NCBI GenBank assembly: GCA_019412865.1
Contig: DXOJ01000172.1
Location: forward strand, 1-5,724
Length of the DNA stretch: 5,724 bases
Reading direction: 5' to 3'
From: Bacteroides sp.
GTDB taxonomy: Bacteria > Bacteroidota > Bacteroidia > Bacteroidales > Bacteroidaceae
The first letter of the stretch is position 1. Each line of letters opens with the position of its first letter. Under the pieces are notes generated by a model. The model worked only from the letters and a program-made list of their open reading frames with translations. It had not been told where the DNA came from and made no database searches. The position numbers and the translations under genes were made by a program. This document shows, piece after piece, positions 1-5,724 of the stretch.

Positions 1-24
1 GATTTATATCTTTTTGCTTGCTTT

Positions 25-1203
25 TTATTCGATAATTAGTTTTCCTGCTTCAAAATAAGCATGTATTCTCTCCATTCGATTCAATAATTCAATCAAATGA
101 AAGATGTCTTGATGACGATTTGCAAAGAAATGCATACGAAGATCCATGATTTTGCTATTGCGGAACTCAATATCTATATTATACCAACGCCCTATTTCTT
201 TCATCATGTCAACCAGAGCAACATCGTCAAAATAGAAAAATCCTTCCTTCCAATATAAAAATGATTCAATATCCACCTCTTTCACAGCAAATGTTCCGTT
301 AGAAGAAAGTTGTGCACTTTGTCCCGGCATCATTTCAACACTATGAACTCCACAAGTATCGCTAACAGCCACTTTTCCTGTAATGAGCGTAACACGAACG
401 TCAGTAGGAGAGTAGCTACGCACATTAAATTCCGTTCCTAATACGCGAACCTGTATATTTCCAGTTTTTACAATAAAAGGATGTTCTGCATCTTTAGTAA
501 CTTTAAAATAAGCTTCACCTTCCAAAGAGACGACTCTTTCTTTTCCTTTAAAAATCGTAGGGTAAGCTAATCGGCTGTCTGAATTCAAGAAGACTTCGGT
601 TCCTTCGGATAAAACAACTTTGAATGTCTCTCCCCTGGGAATACTTAATCTATGTATCTGTACTTTCTGCTTTCCTACTTCCTTGGTTTCTGTCTGAAGA
701 AGAGCACGACTATAATCTATTTCTTTAGAAGACAACTGTGCAGTAGAGGAAGACGAAAGAGATTCTACCACTTCTTTTAGTGGTTTTATTTCCTTCTCAT
801 CATTCACTTGTAAAGTGACTTCTTGGGCAACATGATTGGCTTGAAACACTTGAATGATTTCCGGTTGCGACGAAATCATCATTGCACGCAAAACTAAAAT
901 TATGACAACAGCTGCCGCTACACCTGTGATACTGGCCCACAACAGCATGCGTGTATTTTTTCTTCGATTGTTTTTAGAATGTTTATTATGAAAATCTGCC
1001 ATTTCATTCCGGACATCAATTGCCAGCATATTTTGTTTTTTCTGCATCTCTATCACAATTTCTGCCAAATCAGAACATGCTTGCAAGCATTCCTCATCTT
1101 CTTTCAAATTATGTAATTGATCAGCAGTTATATGAGAACGATTCTCCATAATTTCCAGGAGTTCTTCTTCCGACTTACTTATATTTATATTCTTTTCATC
1201 CAT
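25..1203 (-). CDS. FecR-family anti-sigma factor with DUF4974-like C-terminal domain
   Basis: This is probably the inner-membrane anti-sigma regulator that binds the ECF sigma factor encoded just upstream and passes on a signal from an outer-membrane TonB-dependent receptor. Numbered from the ATG at 1203 (392 aa), residues 1-85 form a charged cytoplasmic N-terminus. Residues 86-105 are one transmembrane helix (MLLWASITGVAAAVVIILVL), and about 106-187 form a periplasmic linker with a Ser-rich stretch. Residues 188-265 form the FecR domain, with the motifs LEGEAYFKV and VLGTEFNV. Residues 322-392 match the short DUF4974 domain that ends many Bacteroidetes FecR proteins. The frame extends five codons upstream to a TTG at 1218, but the ATG is the better start. 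It lies 31 bp after the sigma stop, so the two are probably co-transcribed. The receptor gene normally found downstream is not in the window. Family is confident; the signal and substrate are unknown. Confidence 0.93.
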   Translation of the reverse strand: MDEKNINISKSEEELLEIMENRSHITADQLHNLKEDEECLQACSDLAEIVIEMQKKQNMLAIDVRNEMADFHNKHSKNNRRKNTRMLLWASITGVAAAVVIILVLRAMMISSQPEIIQVFQANHVAQEVTLQVNDEKEIKPLKEVVESLSSSSTAQLSSKEIDYSRALLQTETKEVGKQKVQIHRLSIPRGETFKVVLSEGTEVFLNSDSRLAYPTIFKGKERVVSLEGEAYFKVTKDAEHPFIVKTGNIQVRVLGTEFNVRSYSPTDVRVTLITGKVAVSDTCGVHSVEMMPGQSAQLSSNGTFAVKEVDIESFLYWKEGFFYFDDVALVDMMKEIGRWYNIDIEFRNSKIMDLRMHFFANRHQDIFHLIELLNRMERIHAYFEAGKLIIE

Positions 1204-1234
1204 AAATAATGTATTCAATATATATATTTACGTT

Positions 1235-1744
1235 TTAAAGTCTATTCCGGTTACCCTCTTGCCCCAATTCTTCGCGAAGAATACGCAAAGCCTTTACTAT
1301 ATTCTTATGAATAGCCGCAACACTTACATTCAATTCTTCGGCCACTTCTTTATATTTCTTATTATGAATATAGCATGCTTCCAATATATGATAATTATAA
1401 GGAGTCAACTTTTCCATAGCTTTACGAATACGCAAAACACGAGAATCAGAATGTTGTGAATCGACTTCTATCATTTTATCAGTTAATTGCGAAGTGAACT
1501 CTACATATTCTTCATGGATATTTTGCTTGCGAAGATAGTCAATGCAACGTGTACGAATGATTGTATAAAGATAAGTTTTAGCCGTCGCTTCTTCTATCTT
1601 TTCATAATTACGCCACAAATACTCAAAAGCATCACTTACGATATCTCTGCATACCTCAGCGTCATTTATAAAATAATATGCAAAATATACAAACTGTGCA
1701 TACCATTCATTAAACATTTTGTCAAAAGTAGCCCTGTCATCCAT
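1235..1744 (-). CDS. ECF RNA polymerase sigma-70 factor (Bacteroides expansion type)
   Basis: This is a 169-aa extracytoplasmic-function sigma factor that should direct RNA polymerase to a small target set, held in check by the FecR-like protein encoded next. Sigma region 2 spans about residues 11-74, from FNEWYAQFVYFAYYF to TRCIDYLRKQ, and includes the DAFEYLWRN core-binding and -10 recognition helices. A variable linker covers 75-106. Region 4 covers about 107-160, with a helix-turn-helix at 131-153 (YKEVAEELNVSVAAIHKNIV) for -35 recognition. There is no region 1 or 3, and the length is normal for the group. The start is an ATG at 1744, about 27 nt from a likely promoter. Sequence style and the partner gene fit the expanded sigma family that controls SusC/SusD-type nutrient uptake loci in Bacteroides. 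The regulon cannot be told from this window. Confidence 0.95.
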   Translation of the reverse strand: MDDRATFDKMFNEWYAQFVYFAYYFINDAEVCRDIVSDAFEYLWRNYEKIEEATAKTYLYTIIRTRCIDYLRKQNIHEEYVEFTSQLTDKMIEVDSQHSDSRVLRIRKAMEKLTPYNYHILEACYIHNKKYKEVAEELNVSVAAIHKNIVKALRILREELGQEGNRNRL

Positions 1745-1777
1745 TTAATATCGTATTCTTCTGTTATTTCTGGCAGA

Positions 1778-1785
1778 CAAATATA
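1778..1785 (-). promoter_or_regulatory. Putative -7 promoter element for the sigma/anti-sigma operon
   Basis: Read on the minus strand this is TATATTTG, an exact match to the Bacteroides -7 consensus TAnnTTTG. It sits in the 43-bp gap between the HHH-barrel stop and the sigma start, so the predicted leader is about 25-30 nt. No clear TTTG (-33) is visible 19-21 bp upstream, where the site would overlap the end of the HHH-barrel gene. If real, it separates the sigma pair from the upstream gene, although read-through is still possible. Confidence 0.5.
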
Positions 1786-1787
1786 CA

Positions 1788-3836
1788 TTAAAACTTAATA
1801 CGCAGTTGCATTTGTACATCTGCTTTTTTATTTCCACAGATCAAATCATTGCCCGAACCGATCTCATTCCGGTCTAAATAGACTGTTTCGCCAAACTTGG
1901 TTATGAACAACCAATGCTTATTCAGTTCATATCTGAAACGAACGGAGCAGCGAAATCCACGACCTTGGAAGGACGGTGTGTAAAACGTATAAAGCAATCC
2001 GCTTTCCGAAGCATATACACGCGAATCATAATCGTCTGTAAAAAAGTAACTGCCCTGAACGTCAGCAAACAGCCTGGCCCAAGGCAGTTGGGAGGATATC
2101 ATTTGTGTAACCTGATATCCTATATTAGCAGCTCTGTCCTGAGAATGAAAATGATTATAATCTAAAGTTGTACGACTGCTTAACACATCTCCTAAAGAAT
2201 AGTTCAAACGGTAGCGAAGTTGATGGTGAAAAATAGGAAGTGTTAGTGTTCCTTTACTACCTGTCCAATCCCTTTCTTTGCGTTTATAGCGGTACTTCAG
2301 ATACATGGATAGATGGCTGCGTGGAGTGAAAGTGGCTTGAAGCAATCCGTCTGTTCCGCGAGAGGGTTTATTTACTCTGTATTTTTTCCACGGAAAAGAA
2401 AATAAATCGAATGAGGCGAAAAATTTCCAATAGGCAAAAGGAGAAGTCTCCATGCCGATATAATATCCCTGTTCATTTTGTGTCGTACTTCCTTCACCGA
2501 AAGAATGGGCGAACATAGCCCAATAGTTATAAGAATAAAACCGGTGTATCAACATGATTTGAGTGTTTTGAACCGGTGAATACTGCAAACGGTTCAAAGA
2601 GGCCCAACCTTGTTTTCCGATGGCCGTCTCTCCTTGAAAAGAAAAACGATGCCAGCGATAAGCATAATCAATCCCTAGATTATAGAAGTTGTTTCCATGA
2701 AGATTGTATTTGGAATAGCCTGTTAATTCCGGTTCGTATGGTCGGTTGAAAAGGTAGTAAATACCGGTGATACCCAGTCGGATACGGTTGTGTTGATAAC
2801 TCACGTGTCCACCTGTTAATTGCATGGTGAATAGGTTCTTTTTATCCGCTTCTTTTTGACTTCGGTGCAGTCCGGTTTTATAGATAGAGGTGATTTCTCC
2901 GTCAGTGATTACTCCATCTAATGAACGGTGTGAATAGAAACCGGAAAGATCCCAATCTTTAGATAAAGCAACAGTGGCGGCCACTCCCCAAAAATAATTG
3001 TATTCATCGCTGGAAGAGTGTTTCTTTATTCCGCCACTGCGATTGTTGAAAGAAGAGGCATAAATTGTTTTTCCCATCAGATAATCAGTGCTAATCACTA
3101 ATCCTTGTCCGAAACTAAGCCGATAGTTACCAATAGCTAATGCTTTTAATCGTCCACAATCTTTTAATAACAGATAAAAGGAATAATAATCATAGCCGTA
3201 GCGATTGTGTAAAGCTCCAAAAGGTTCTCCAGCATCTTTTTCAGCAACGACTCCTGCATAGAGTCGGTCACTGTATCGGAAACTGTATTTCACAGAGTTA
3301 TAAACAGAAGGTCCTAAATAGGTATGTTCATAACCTTTTCGCCTATAAAATGGTATATCAAAGCGAGTTAACAGCTCATTTTTTCCATATTTCGCTGCGC
3401 TTTTCAACAGACTTTTCCACCGAAAAGCAGGTTCATTGTTAATAGCTTTTATACAGACAAAAGGTAGTAAATACTGGATTGTTTGCCTATCCATCTCTTC
3501 TACCAGTTGAAGTTCATAGATGGTTTTCATCTGTCCGTGTATATAGATGTAGGCCAGCAAATGTTCAATCTGAATATCACTAAGGAAAGGAAACTGTTCG
3601 AGTTGTTCACGGGTAGCAACATTCAAATTAACTGGTTCCTGCATACGATTGGAAAGTTCTTCCAATTCATTTTCCCAATTAGGAGTATTAACAGAGTTAT
3701 CAGTTCCGTTATTAACGGATAAATCTTCAAGAACATCTTCTAAAAGACTTTCAGAAAGGTTTTGAGCACTACAAGCAGGAATTATTAACAGGCTGTTTAT
3801 AATACTTATCAACCGTAAAAGTTGAATAGTTTTCAT
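1788..3836 (-). CDS. Exported helix-hairpin-helix domain / outer-membrane beta-barrel protein
   Basis: This 682-aa protein (from the ATG at 3836; a TTG one codon upstream is less likely) belongs to a Bacteroidetes group usually annotated as helix-hairpin-helix domain-containing protein. Residues 1-24 are a signal sequence. Its IIPAC at 18-22 resembles a weak lipobox with Cys22, but ordinary cleavage near CSAQ is also possible. An acidic, Asn-rich segment follows. A ComEA-like HHH region lies at about 68-127 (PVNLNVATREQLEQFPFLSD and onward to YLLPFV). From about residue 150 to the end the sequence is rich in Tyr, Phe and Trp with alternating polar and hydrophobic residues. It ends in VQMQLRIKF, whose terminal Phe is typical of outer-membrane barrels. 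Function is unknown: HHH motifs often bind DNA, but here the domain would be periplasmic and could serve protein contacts instead. It is on the same strand as the sigma gene, 43 bp upstream. Confidence 0.85.
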   Translation of the reverse strand: MKTIQLLRLISIINSLLIIPACSAQNLSESLLEDVLEDLSVNNGTDNSVNTPNWENELEELSNRMQEPVNLNVATREQLEQFPFLSDIQIEHLLAYIYIHGQMKTIYELQLVEEMDRQTIQYLLPFVCIKAINNEPAFRWKSLLKSAAKYGKNELLTRFDIPFYRRKGYEHTYLGPSVYNSVKYSFRYSDRLYAGVVAEKDAGEPFGALHNRYGYDYYSFYLLLKDCGRLKALAIGNYRLSFGQGLVISTDYLMGKTIYASSFNNRSGGIKKHSSSDEYNYFWGVAATVALSKDWDLSGFYSHRSLDGVITDGEITSIYKTGLHRSQKEADKKNLFTMQLTGGHVSYQHNRIRLGITGIYYLFNRPYEPELTGYSKYNLHGNNFYNLGIDYAYRWHRFSFQGETAIGKQGWASLNRLQYSPVQNTQIMLIHRFYSYNYWAMFAHSFGEGSTTQNEQGYYIGMETSPFAYWKFFASFDLFSFPWKKYRVNKPSRGTDGLLQATFTPRSHLSMYLKYRYKRKERDWTGSKGTLTLPIFHHQLRYRLNYSLGDVLSSRTTLDYNHFHSQDRAANIGYQVTQMISSQLPWARLFADVQGSYFFTDDYDSRVYASESGLLYTFYTPSFQGRGFRCSVRFRYELNKHWLFITKFGETVYLDRNEIGSGNDLICGNKKADVQMQLRIKF

Positions 3837-3880
3837 CAATAAAATGGTTTATTCTTCCTGCTTTTTAACAGATAAGGCCG

Positions 3881-3888
3881 CAAAGATA
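3881..3888 (-). promoter_or_regulatory. Putative -7 promoter element for the HHH-barrel gene
   Basis: The minus strand reads TATCTTTG, matching TAnnTTTG, preceded on the plus strand by the GGCCG run just before the start region. Its end is about 45 bp from the ATG at 3836, giving a leader of roughly 35-40 nt. No good TTTG is seen at the -33 spacing. It lies in the divergent region shared with the DUF4294 gene. Confidence 0.55.
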
Positions 3889-3941
3889 CTTTAAATAGGT
3901 TAACATCGAAGAGAAATGTCTGAATAATAAAATTTTAATTC

Positions 3942-3949
3942 TATTTTTG
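3942..3949 (+). promoter_or_regulatory. Putative -7 promoter element for the DUF4294 gene
   Basis: The plus strand reads TATTTTTG, matching TAnnTTTG. It ends only 4 nt before the GTG at 3954, so transcription would begin at or just inside the start codon. That implies either a leaderless message, a downstream start (ATG at 3981), or that this match is chance in an AT-rich stretch. No TTTG is visible at the -33 spacing. Confidence 0.35.
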
Positions 3950-3953
3950 TATC

Positions 3954-4559
3954 GTGAAAAGAAGGCTTAACATAGTAGTAATGACGCTGTTTGCTATTGT
4001 TTGTTGTTCGTTGCGCCTGCAAGCTCAAGATAAACAAAGCATCAATGGATATTTGGTTCCGATGTGTATCTACAATGGAGATACCATTCCATGTGTCCAG
4101 TTAAGAACTGTGTATATTTTCCGTCCGTTGAAATTCAAAAATGAAAAGGAACGCCAGGAATATTACCGACTGATCCGCAATGTGAAAAAGGTATATCCTA
4201 TCTCCAGAGAAATTAACCAGGCCATCATTGAAACTTACGAATATCTTCAGACTTTACCCAATGAGAAAGCCCGCCAAAAACATATCAAACGGGTTGAAAA
4301 AGGATTGAAAGATCAATATACTCCCCGAATGAAAAAACTCTCGTTTGCACAGGGAAAACTGTTGATTAAATTAATAGACCGCCAAAGCAATTCTACCAGT
4401 TATGAACTGGTAAAAGCATTTATGGGACCTTTCAAAGCGGGATTCTATCAGACTTTTGCTGCATTGTTCGGAGCCAGTTTAAAAAAAGAATATGATCCGC
4501 AAGGTGAAGACAAACTAACGGAACGTGTAGTGTTGATGGTGGAGAACGGACAGATCTAA
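3954..4559 (+). CDS. Secreted DUF4294-domain protein
   Basis: This 201-aa protein starts at GTG 3954. Residues 1-24 form a good signal peptide: KRR at 2-4, a hydrophobic core around IVVMTLFAIVCCSL, and cleavage near LQA|Q. Using the ATG at 3981 instead would remove the basic n-region, which is why GTG is preferred. The mature part matches the DUF4294 pattern known from Bacteroidetes. It has a DTIPCVQL strand at 43-50, then FRPLKFKNEKERQEYYRLIRN (about 56-76) and a VKKVYP segment. A helical charged middle follows, then LSFAQGKLLIKLIDRQ (129-144), TSYELVKAFMGPFKAGFY (148-165) and a closing EYDPQGEDKLTE block. The biochemical role of this family is not known to me. It has no same-strand partner in the window, and the next gene is convergent. 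Family assignment is strong; function is open. Confidence 0.88.
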   Translation: MKRRLNIVVMTLFAIVCCSLRLQAQDKQSINGYLVPMCIYNGDTIPCVQLRTVYIFRPLKFKNEKERQEYYRLIRNVKKVYPISREINQAIIETYEYLQTLPNEKARQKHIKRVEKGLKDQYTPRMKKLSFAQGKLLIKLIDRQSNSTSYELVKAFMGPFKAGFYQTFAALFGASLKKEYDPQGEDKLTERVVLMVENGQI

Positions 4560-4560
4560 A

Positions 4561-4603
4561 ATCAATCAGCTTATAAGTTTATAAACTTTATAAACTAATT
4601 GAT
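4561..4603 (+). terminator. Near-palindrome after the DUF4294 stop, possible terminator
   Basis: Starting two bases after the stop codon, ATCAAT (4561-4566) pairs with ATTGAT (4598-4603). The pairing continues inward with two single mismatches through AG/CT and TTATAA/TTATAA to a loop near 4578-4586. Inside it lies a perfect 14-bp palindrome, AAGTTTATAAACTT (4575-4588). The position suits a terminator, but the stem is very AT-rich and no U-tract follows. Confidence 0.4.
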
Positions 4604-4680
4604 CACTACTCAACCATACTAGTTATCATTTCAAGAATTAACAAGCTTCCTGCAAGGTATTAATTTCCGGTTTCTCAGAA

Positions 4681-4752
4681 GTTAATACTTGAGTTCCCAG
4701 CTATTAATATGTATCATATAGGCTGTTAATACCTGAAAACTCAAGTATTAAC
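4681..4752. repeat. Perfect 15-bp inverted repeat
   Basis: GTTAATACTTGAGTT (4681-4695) is the exact reverse complement of AACTCAAGTATTAAC (4738-4752), with 42 bp between the arms. The right arm overlaps the right arm of the tighter hairpin at 4720-4757, so in a transcript the two foldings exclude each other. The word GTTAATAC occurs twice in direct orientation, at 4681 and 4725. Confidence 0.75.
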
Positions 4753-4757
4753 AGCCT
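4720..4757. repeat. Hairpin with 13-bp stem, possible bidirectional terminator
   Basis: AGGCTGTTAATAC (4720-4732) pairs perfectly with GTATTAACAGCCT (4745-4757). After one C/A mismatch the stem continues with TGA/TCA (4734-4736 with 4741-4743), leaving a 4-nt AAAC loop. This is the most stable-looking hairpin between the two convergent genes and could end transcription from either side. There is no T-run on either flank, so a factor-dependent or purely structural role is equally possible. Confidence 0.55.
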
Positions 4758-4763
4758 GAAAAC
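4732..4763. repeat. Direct repeat CCTGAAAAC, two copies
   Basis: CCTGAAAAC occurs at 4732-4740 and again at 4755-4763, 23 bp apart. Between the copies lies TCAAGTATTAACAG. The first copy covers the loop of the hairpin at 4720-4757 and the second begins within its right arm. This may be the remnant of a small tandem duplication. Confidence 0.5.
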
Positions 4764-4825
4764 GAACTATCAACAACTATAATAATAATTACCCAACACC
4801 CATAGAATCAACATGGCTCCATATA

Positions 4826-4890
4826 GTTATAAACAGAACATAGTTATTGATTATGAATGAATTAACTAAGCTATTAACTCGTTATAAACA
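4826..4890. repeat. Direct repeat GTTATAAACA, two copies
   Basis: GTTATAAACA is present at 4826-4835 and 4881-4890. Each copy contains TTATAAACA, one base off TTATNCACA. The words are AT-rich and short, so chance is possible. Confidence 0.4.
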
Positions 4891-4919
4891 ACTTATTAAC
4901 CAATCCTGTATTATGACTA

Positions 4920-5447
4920 TTAGTGTAACTTTTTGAACAAATCCCAAATCACAATACCAGTAGTTACGGAAACATTCAACGAATGTTTTGTACCATATTG
5001 AGGAATCTCTATACAGCCATCCGAATGGTTAATAACCTCCTGCTGTACCCCTTTCACTTCGTTTCCCATAACGATAGCGTACTTCTTGGTTTTATCCAGC
5101 TGGAGTTCATCAAGCATGATGCTTCCTTCCGCCTGCTCTACAGAATAAACGATATACCCTTCATTTTTGAGGTTATCAACAGCATCAACAGCGTTATTAA
5201 CATACTTCCAGTCGACAGTGAACTCTGCACCCAGCGCAGTCTTATGCATTTCAGGGTGCGGTGGGGTAGCTGTTATACCACACAGATAGATACATTCAAT
5301 ACGGAAAGCATCCGAAGTACGGAACACAGAACCTATATTATGCAAACTACGAATATCATCCAGCACTACCACCAGAGGCAGTTTTTCAACCTGTTTAAAC
5401 TCTTCGGCACTGATACGGTTCAGCTCTGTTATTTTCAGTTTACGCAT
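4920..5447 (-). CDS. SpoU/TrmH-family RNA 2'-O-methyltransferase
   Basis: This 175-aa cytoplasmic enzyme should transfer a methyl group from S-adenosylmethionine to a ribose 2'-OH in tRNA or rRNA. The three SPOUT trefoil-knot motifs are all present. Motif 1 is LDDIRSLHNIGSVFRTSDAF (29-48, with N37 and R43). Motif 2 is YAIVMGNEVKGV (123-134, with E130). Motif 3 is CIEIPQYGTKHSLNVSVTTG (145-164, with N158). The Asn, Arg, Glu and Asn set corresponds to the catalytic and binding residues described for Thermus TrmH. The protein is almost only the catalytic domain: it has no N-terminal L30e-like substrate domain of the RlmB type and no long C-terminal tail, so the exact target nucleotide cannot be assigned. 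The start is the ATG at 5447, about 30 bp from a good -7 element. It is convergent with the DUF4294 gene and diverges from whatever lies past the right edge. Confidence 0.93.
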   Translation of the reverse strand: MRKLKITELNRISAEEFKQVEKLPLVVVLDDIRSLHNIGSVFRTSDAFRIECIYLCGITATPPHPEMHKTALGAEFTVDWKYVNNAVDAVDNLKNEGYIVYSVEQAEGSIMLDELQLDKTKKYAIVMGNEVKGVQQEVINHSDGCIEIPQYGTKHSLNVSVTTGIVIWDLFKKLH

Positions 5448-5477
5448 ACGTCTTTTCTTTTATTATGTTCTTGTCCA

Positions 5478-5485
5478 CAAAGGTA
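5478..5485 (-). promoter_or_regulatory. Putative -7 promoter element for the RNA methyltransferase gene
   Basis: The minus strand reads TACCTTTG, matching TAnnTTTG, and ends about 30 bp upstream of the ATG at 5447, giving a leader of roughly 25 nt. No TTTG occurs at the usual -33 spacing. It overlaps the DnaA-box-like TTGTCCACA at 5471-5479 by two bases. Confidence 0.55.
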
Positions 5486-5692
5486 ATTCTTTTCAGTTAA
5501 CAAGGTGTTGATAACGGTTTAAAACCTGTCAAAACTATCGGCAAAGATTTTGAAAAATAATTCTTGCATTATTCAAAAGAAGATATAAGAGGCCTTCATT
5601 ATGAACATTCCAAAAAACTAACCCAAAACTTTCTACACAGACATAAACATATTTTTCAGCACTTATCTACCTGTTTATATCCATAAAGTTTT

Positions 5693-5700
5693 TAACTTTG
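5693..5700 (+). promoter_or_regulatory. Putative -7 promoter element for a gene beyond the right edge
   Basis: The plus strand reads TAACTTTG, an exact match to TAnnTTTG, just before the window ends. Transcription would begin around 5706, on or next to the DnaA-box-like TTATCAACA at 5705-5713. The start codon of the gene served must lie after 5724. A TTTG at the -33 spacing is not evident. Confidence 0.5.
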
Positions 5701-5724
5701 CACTTTATCAACAGGGAGTTAATA

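Larger units (their letters stand above)
4560..4919. other. 360-bp convergent intergenic region rich in short repeats
   Basis: This AT-rich stretch lies between the convergent stops of the DUF4294 gene and the RNA methyltransferase gene. No believable coding sequence was found; the longest ATG frame noticed is 15 codons (4813-4860). It contains a near-palindrome at 4561-4603, nested inverted repeats at 4681-4757, direct repeats of CCTGAAAAC and of GTTATAAACA, and recurrent GTTAATA/TATTAAC words on both strands (4681, 4725, 4746, 4872, 4894). It probably includes the terminators of both genes, but no hairpin followed by a strong T-run stands out. Confidence 0.7.
5448..5724. other. Gene-free region with DnaA-box-like 9-mers upstream of a right-edge gene
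   Basis: No coding sequence is seen in these 277 bp. Sites close to the DnaA box TTATCCACA are TTGTCCACA (5471-5479, one mismatch), TTATCAACA (5506-5514 on the minus strand and 5705-5713 on the plus strand, one mismatch each), TTATGAACA (5599-5607, two mismatches), TTCTACACA (5631-5639, two) and TTATCTACC (5663-5671, two). The stretch between them is strongly AT-rich. This layout would fit the upstream region of dnaA, with or without oriC, but no replication gene is visible and none of the sites is a perfect box. Confidence 0.35.

Noticed and set aside
1204..1218. TTG start five codons upstream of the anti-sigma ATG
   Set aside because: An in-frame ATG at 1203 gives a normal N-terminus and sensible spacing from the sigma stop, so the TTG is not needed.
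1259..1798. Plus-strand open frames of 66 and 103 codons opposite the sigma gene
   Set aside because: They lie antisense to a clear ECF sigma factor, show no recognisable domain, and look like shadow frames.
1914..3722. Plus-strand open frames of 79-100 codons within the HHH-barrel gene
   Set aside because: They are antisense to a continuous coding sequence with strong family features; their translations are rich in Ile, His and Ser without motif structure.
4681..4757. CRISPR-like array or insertion-sequence end
   Set aside because: The repeats are short and overlapping, with no regular spacers, no transposase nearby and no target-site duplication recognised.
4813..4860. 15-codon ATG frame in the convergent intergenic region
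   Set aside because: It is too short, has no ribosome binding site or recognisable content, and such frames are expected by chance.
4983..5486. 167-codon plus-strand frame opposite the RNA methyltransferase gene
   Set aside because: The minus-strand frame carries all three SPOUT motifs, so the opposite frame is a shadow despite its length.

Overview
The window looks like chromosomal DNA from the Bacteroidales, most likely Bacteroides or a close relative. The evidence is an AT-rich sequence, an ECF sigma factor paired with a FecR-type anti-sigma factor ending in a DUF4974-like tail, a DUF4294 protein, and several start-proximal matches to the Bacteroides -7 promoter element TAnnTTTG. No ribosome binding site is strong, as expected in this phylum. 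No RNA gene, insertion sequence, CRISPR array or prophage gene was seen.

Layout. The left 3.8 kb is a minus-strand block of three genes. Read in the direction of transcription, these are a helix-hairpin-helix/outer-membrane beta-barrel protein (3836 to 1788), an ECF sigma factor (1744 to 1235) and its probable FecR-like anti-sigma factor (1203 to 25). The sigma and anti-sigma genes are 31 bp apart and form a classic cell-surface signalling pair. The TonB-dependent receptor they would usually accompany is not in the window and could lie past the left edge. A 117-bp divergent region separates this block from a plus-strand gene for a secreted DUF4294 protein (3954-4559), which probably uses a GTG start.

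A 360-bp non-coding stretch (4560-4919) follows, between the convergent DUF4294 gene and a minus-strand SpoU/TrmH-family RNA 2'-O-methyltransferase gene (5447 to 4920). It is full of overlapping inverted and direct repeats: a near-palindrome just after the DUF4294 stop, a 13-bp-stem hairpin, and a perfect 15-bp inverted repeat that competes with that hairpin for the same arm. These may act as terminators, but none has a convincing U-tract.

The last 277 bp (5448-5724) contain no gene. They hold the methyltransferase promoter, a plus-strand promoter-like site firing off the right edge, and several 9-mers close to the DnaA box TTATCCACA. This would fit the upstream region of dnaA and perhaps oriC, but the gene beyond the edge is not visible, so this is an inference.

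Nothing here is clearly a new system. The items most worth a second look are the repeat-rich convergent intergenic region, the DnaA-box-like cluster, and the exported HHH-plus-barrel protein next to a signalling pair.
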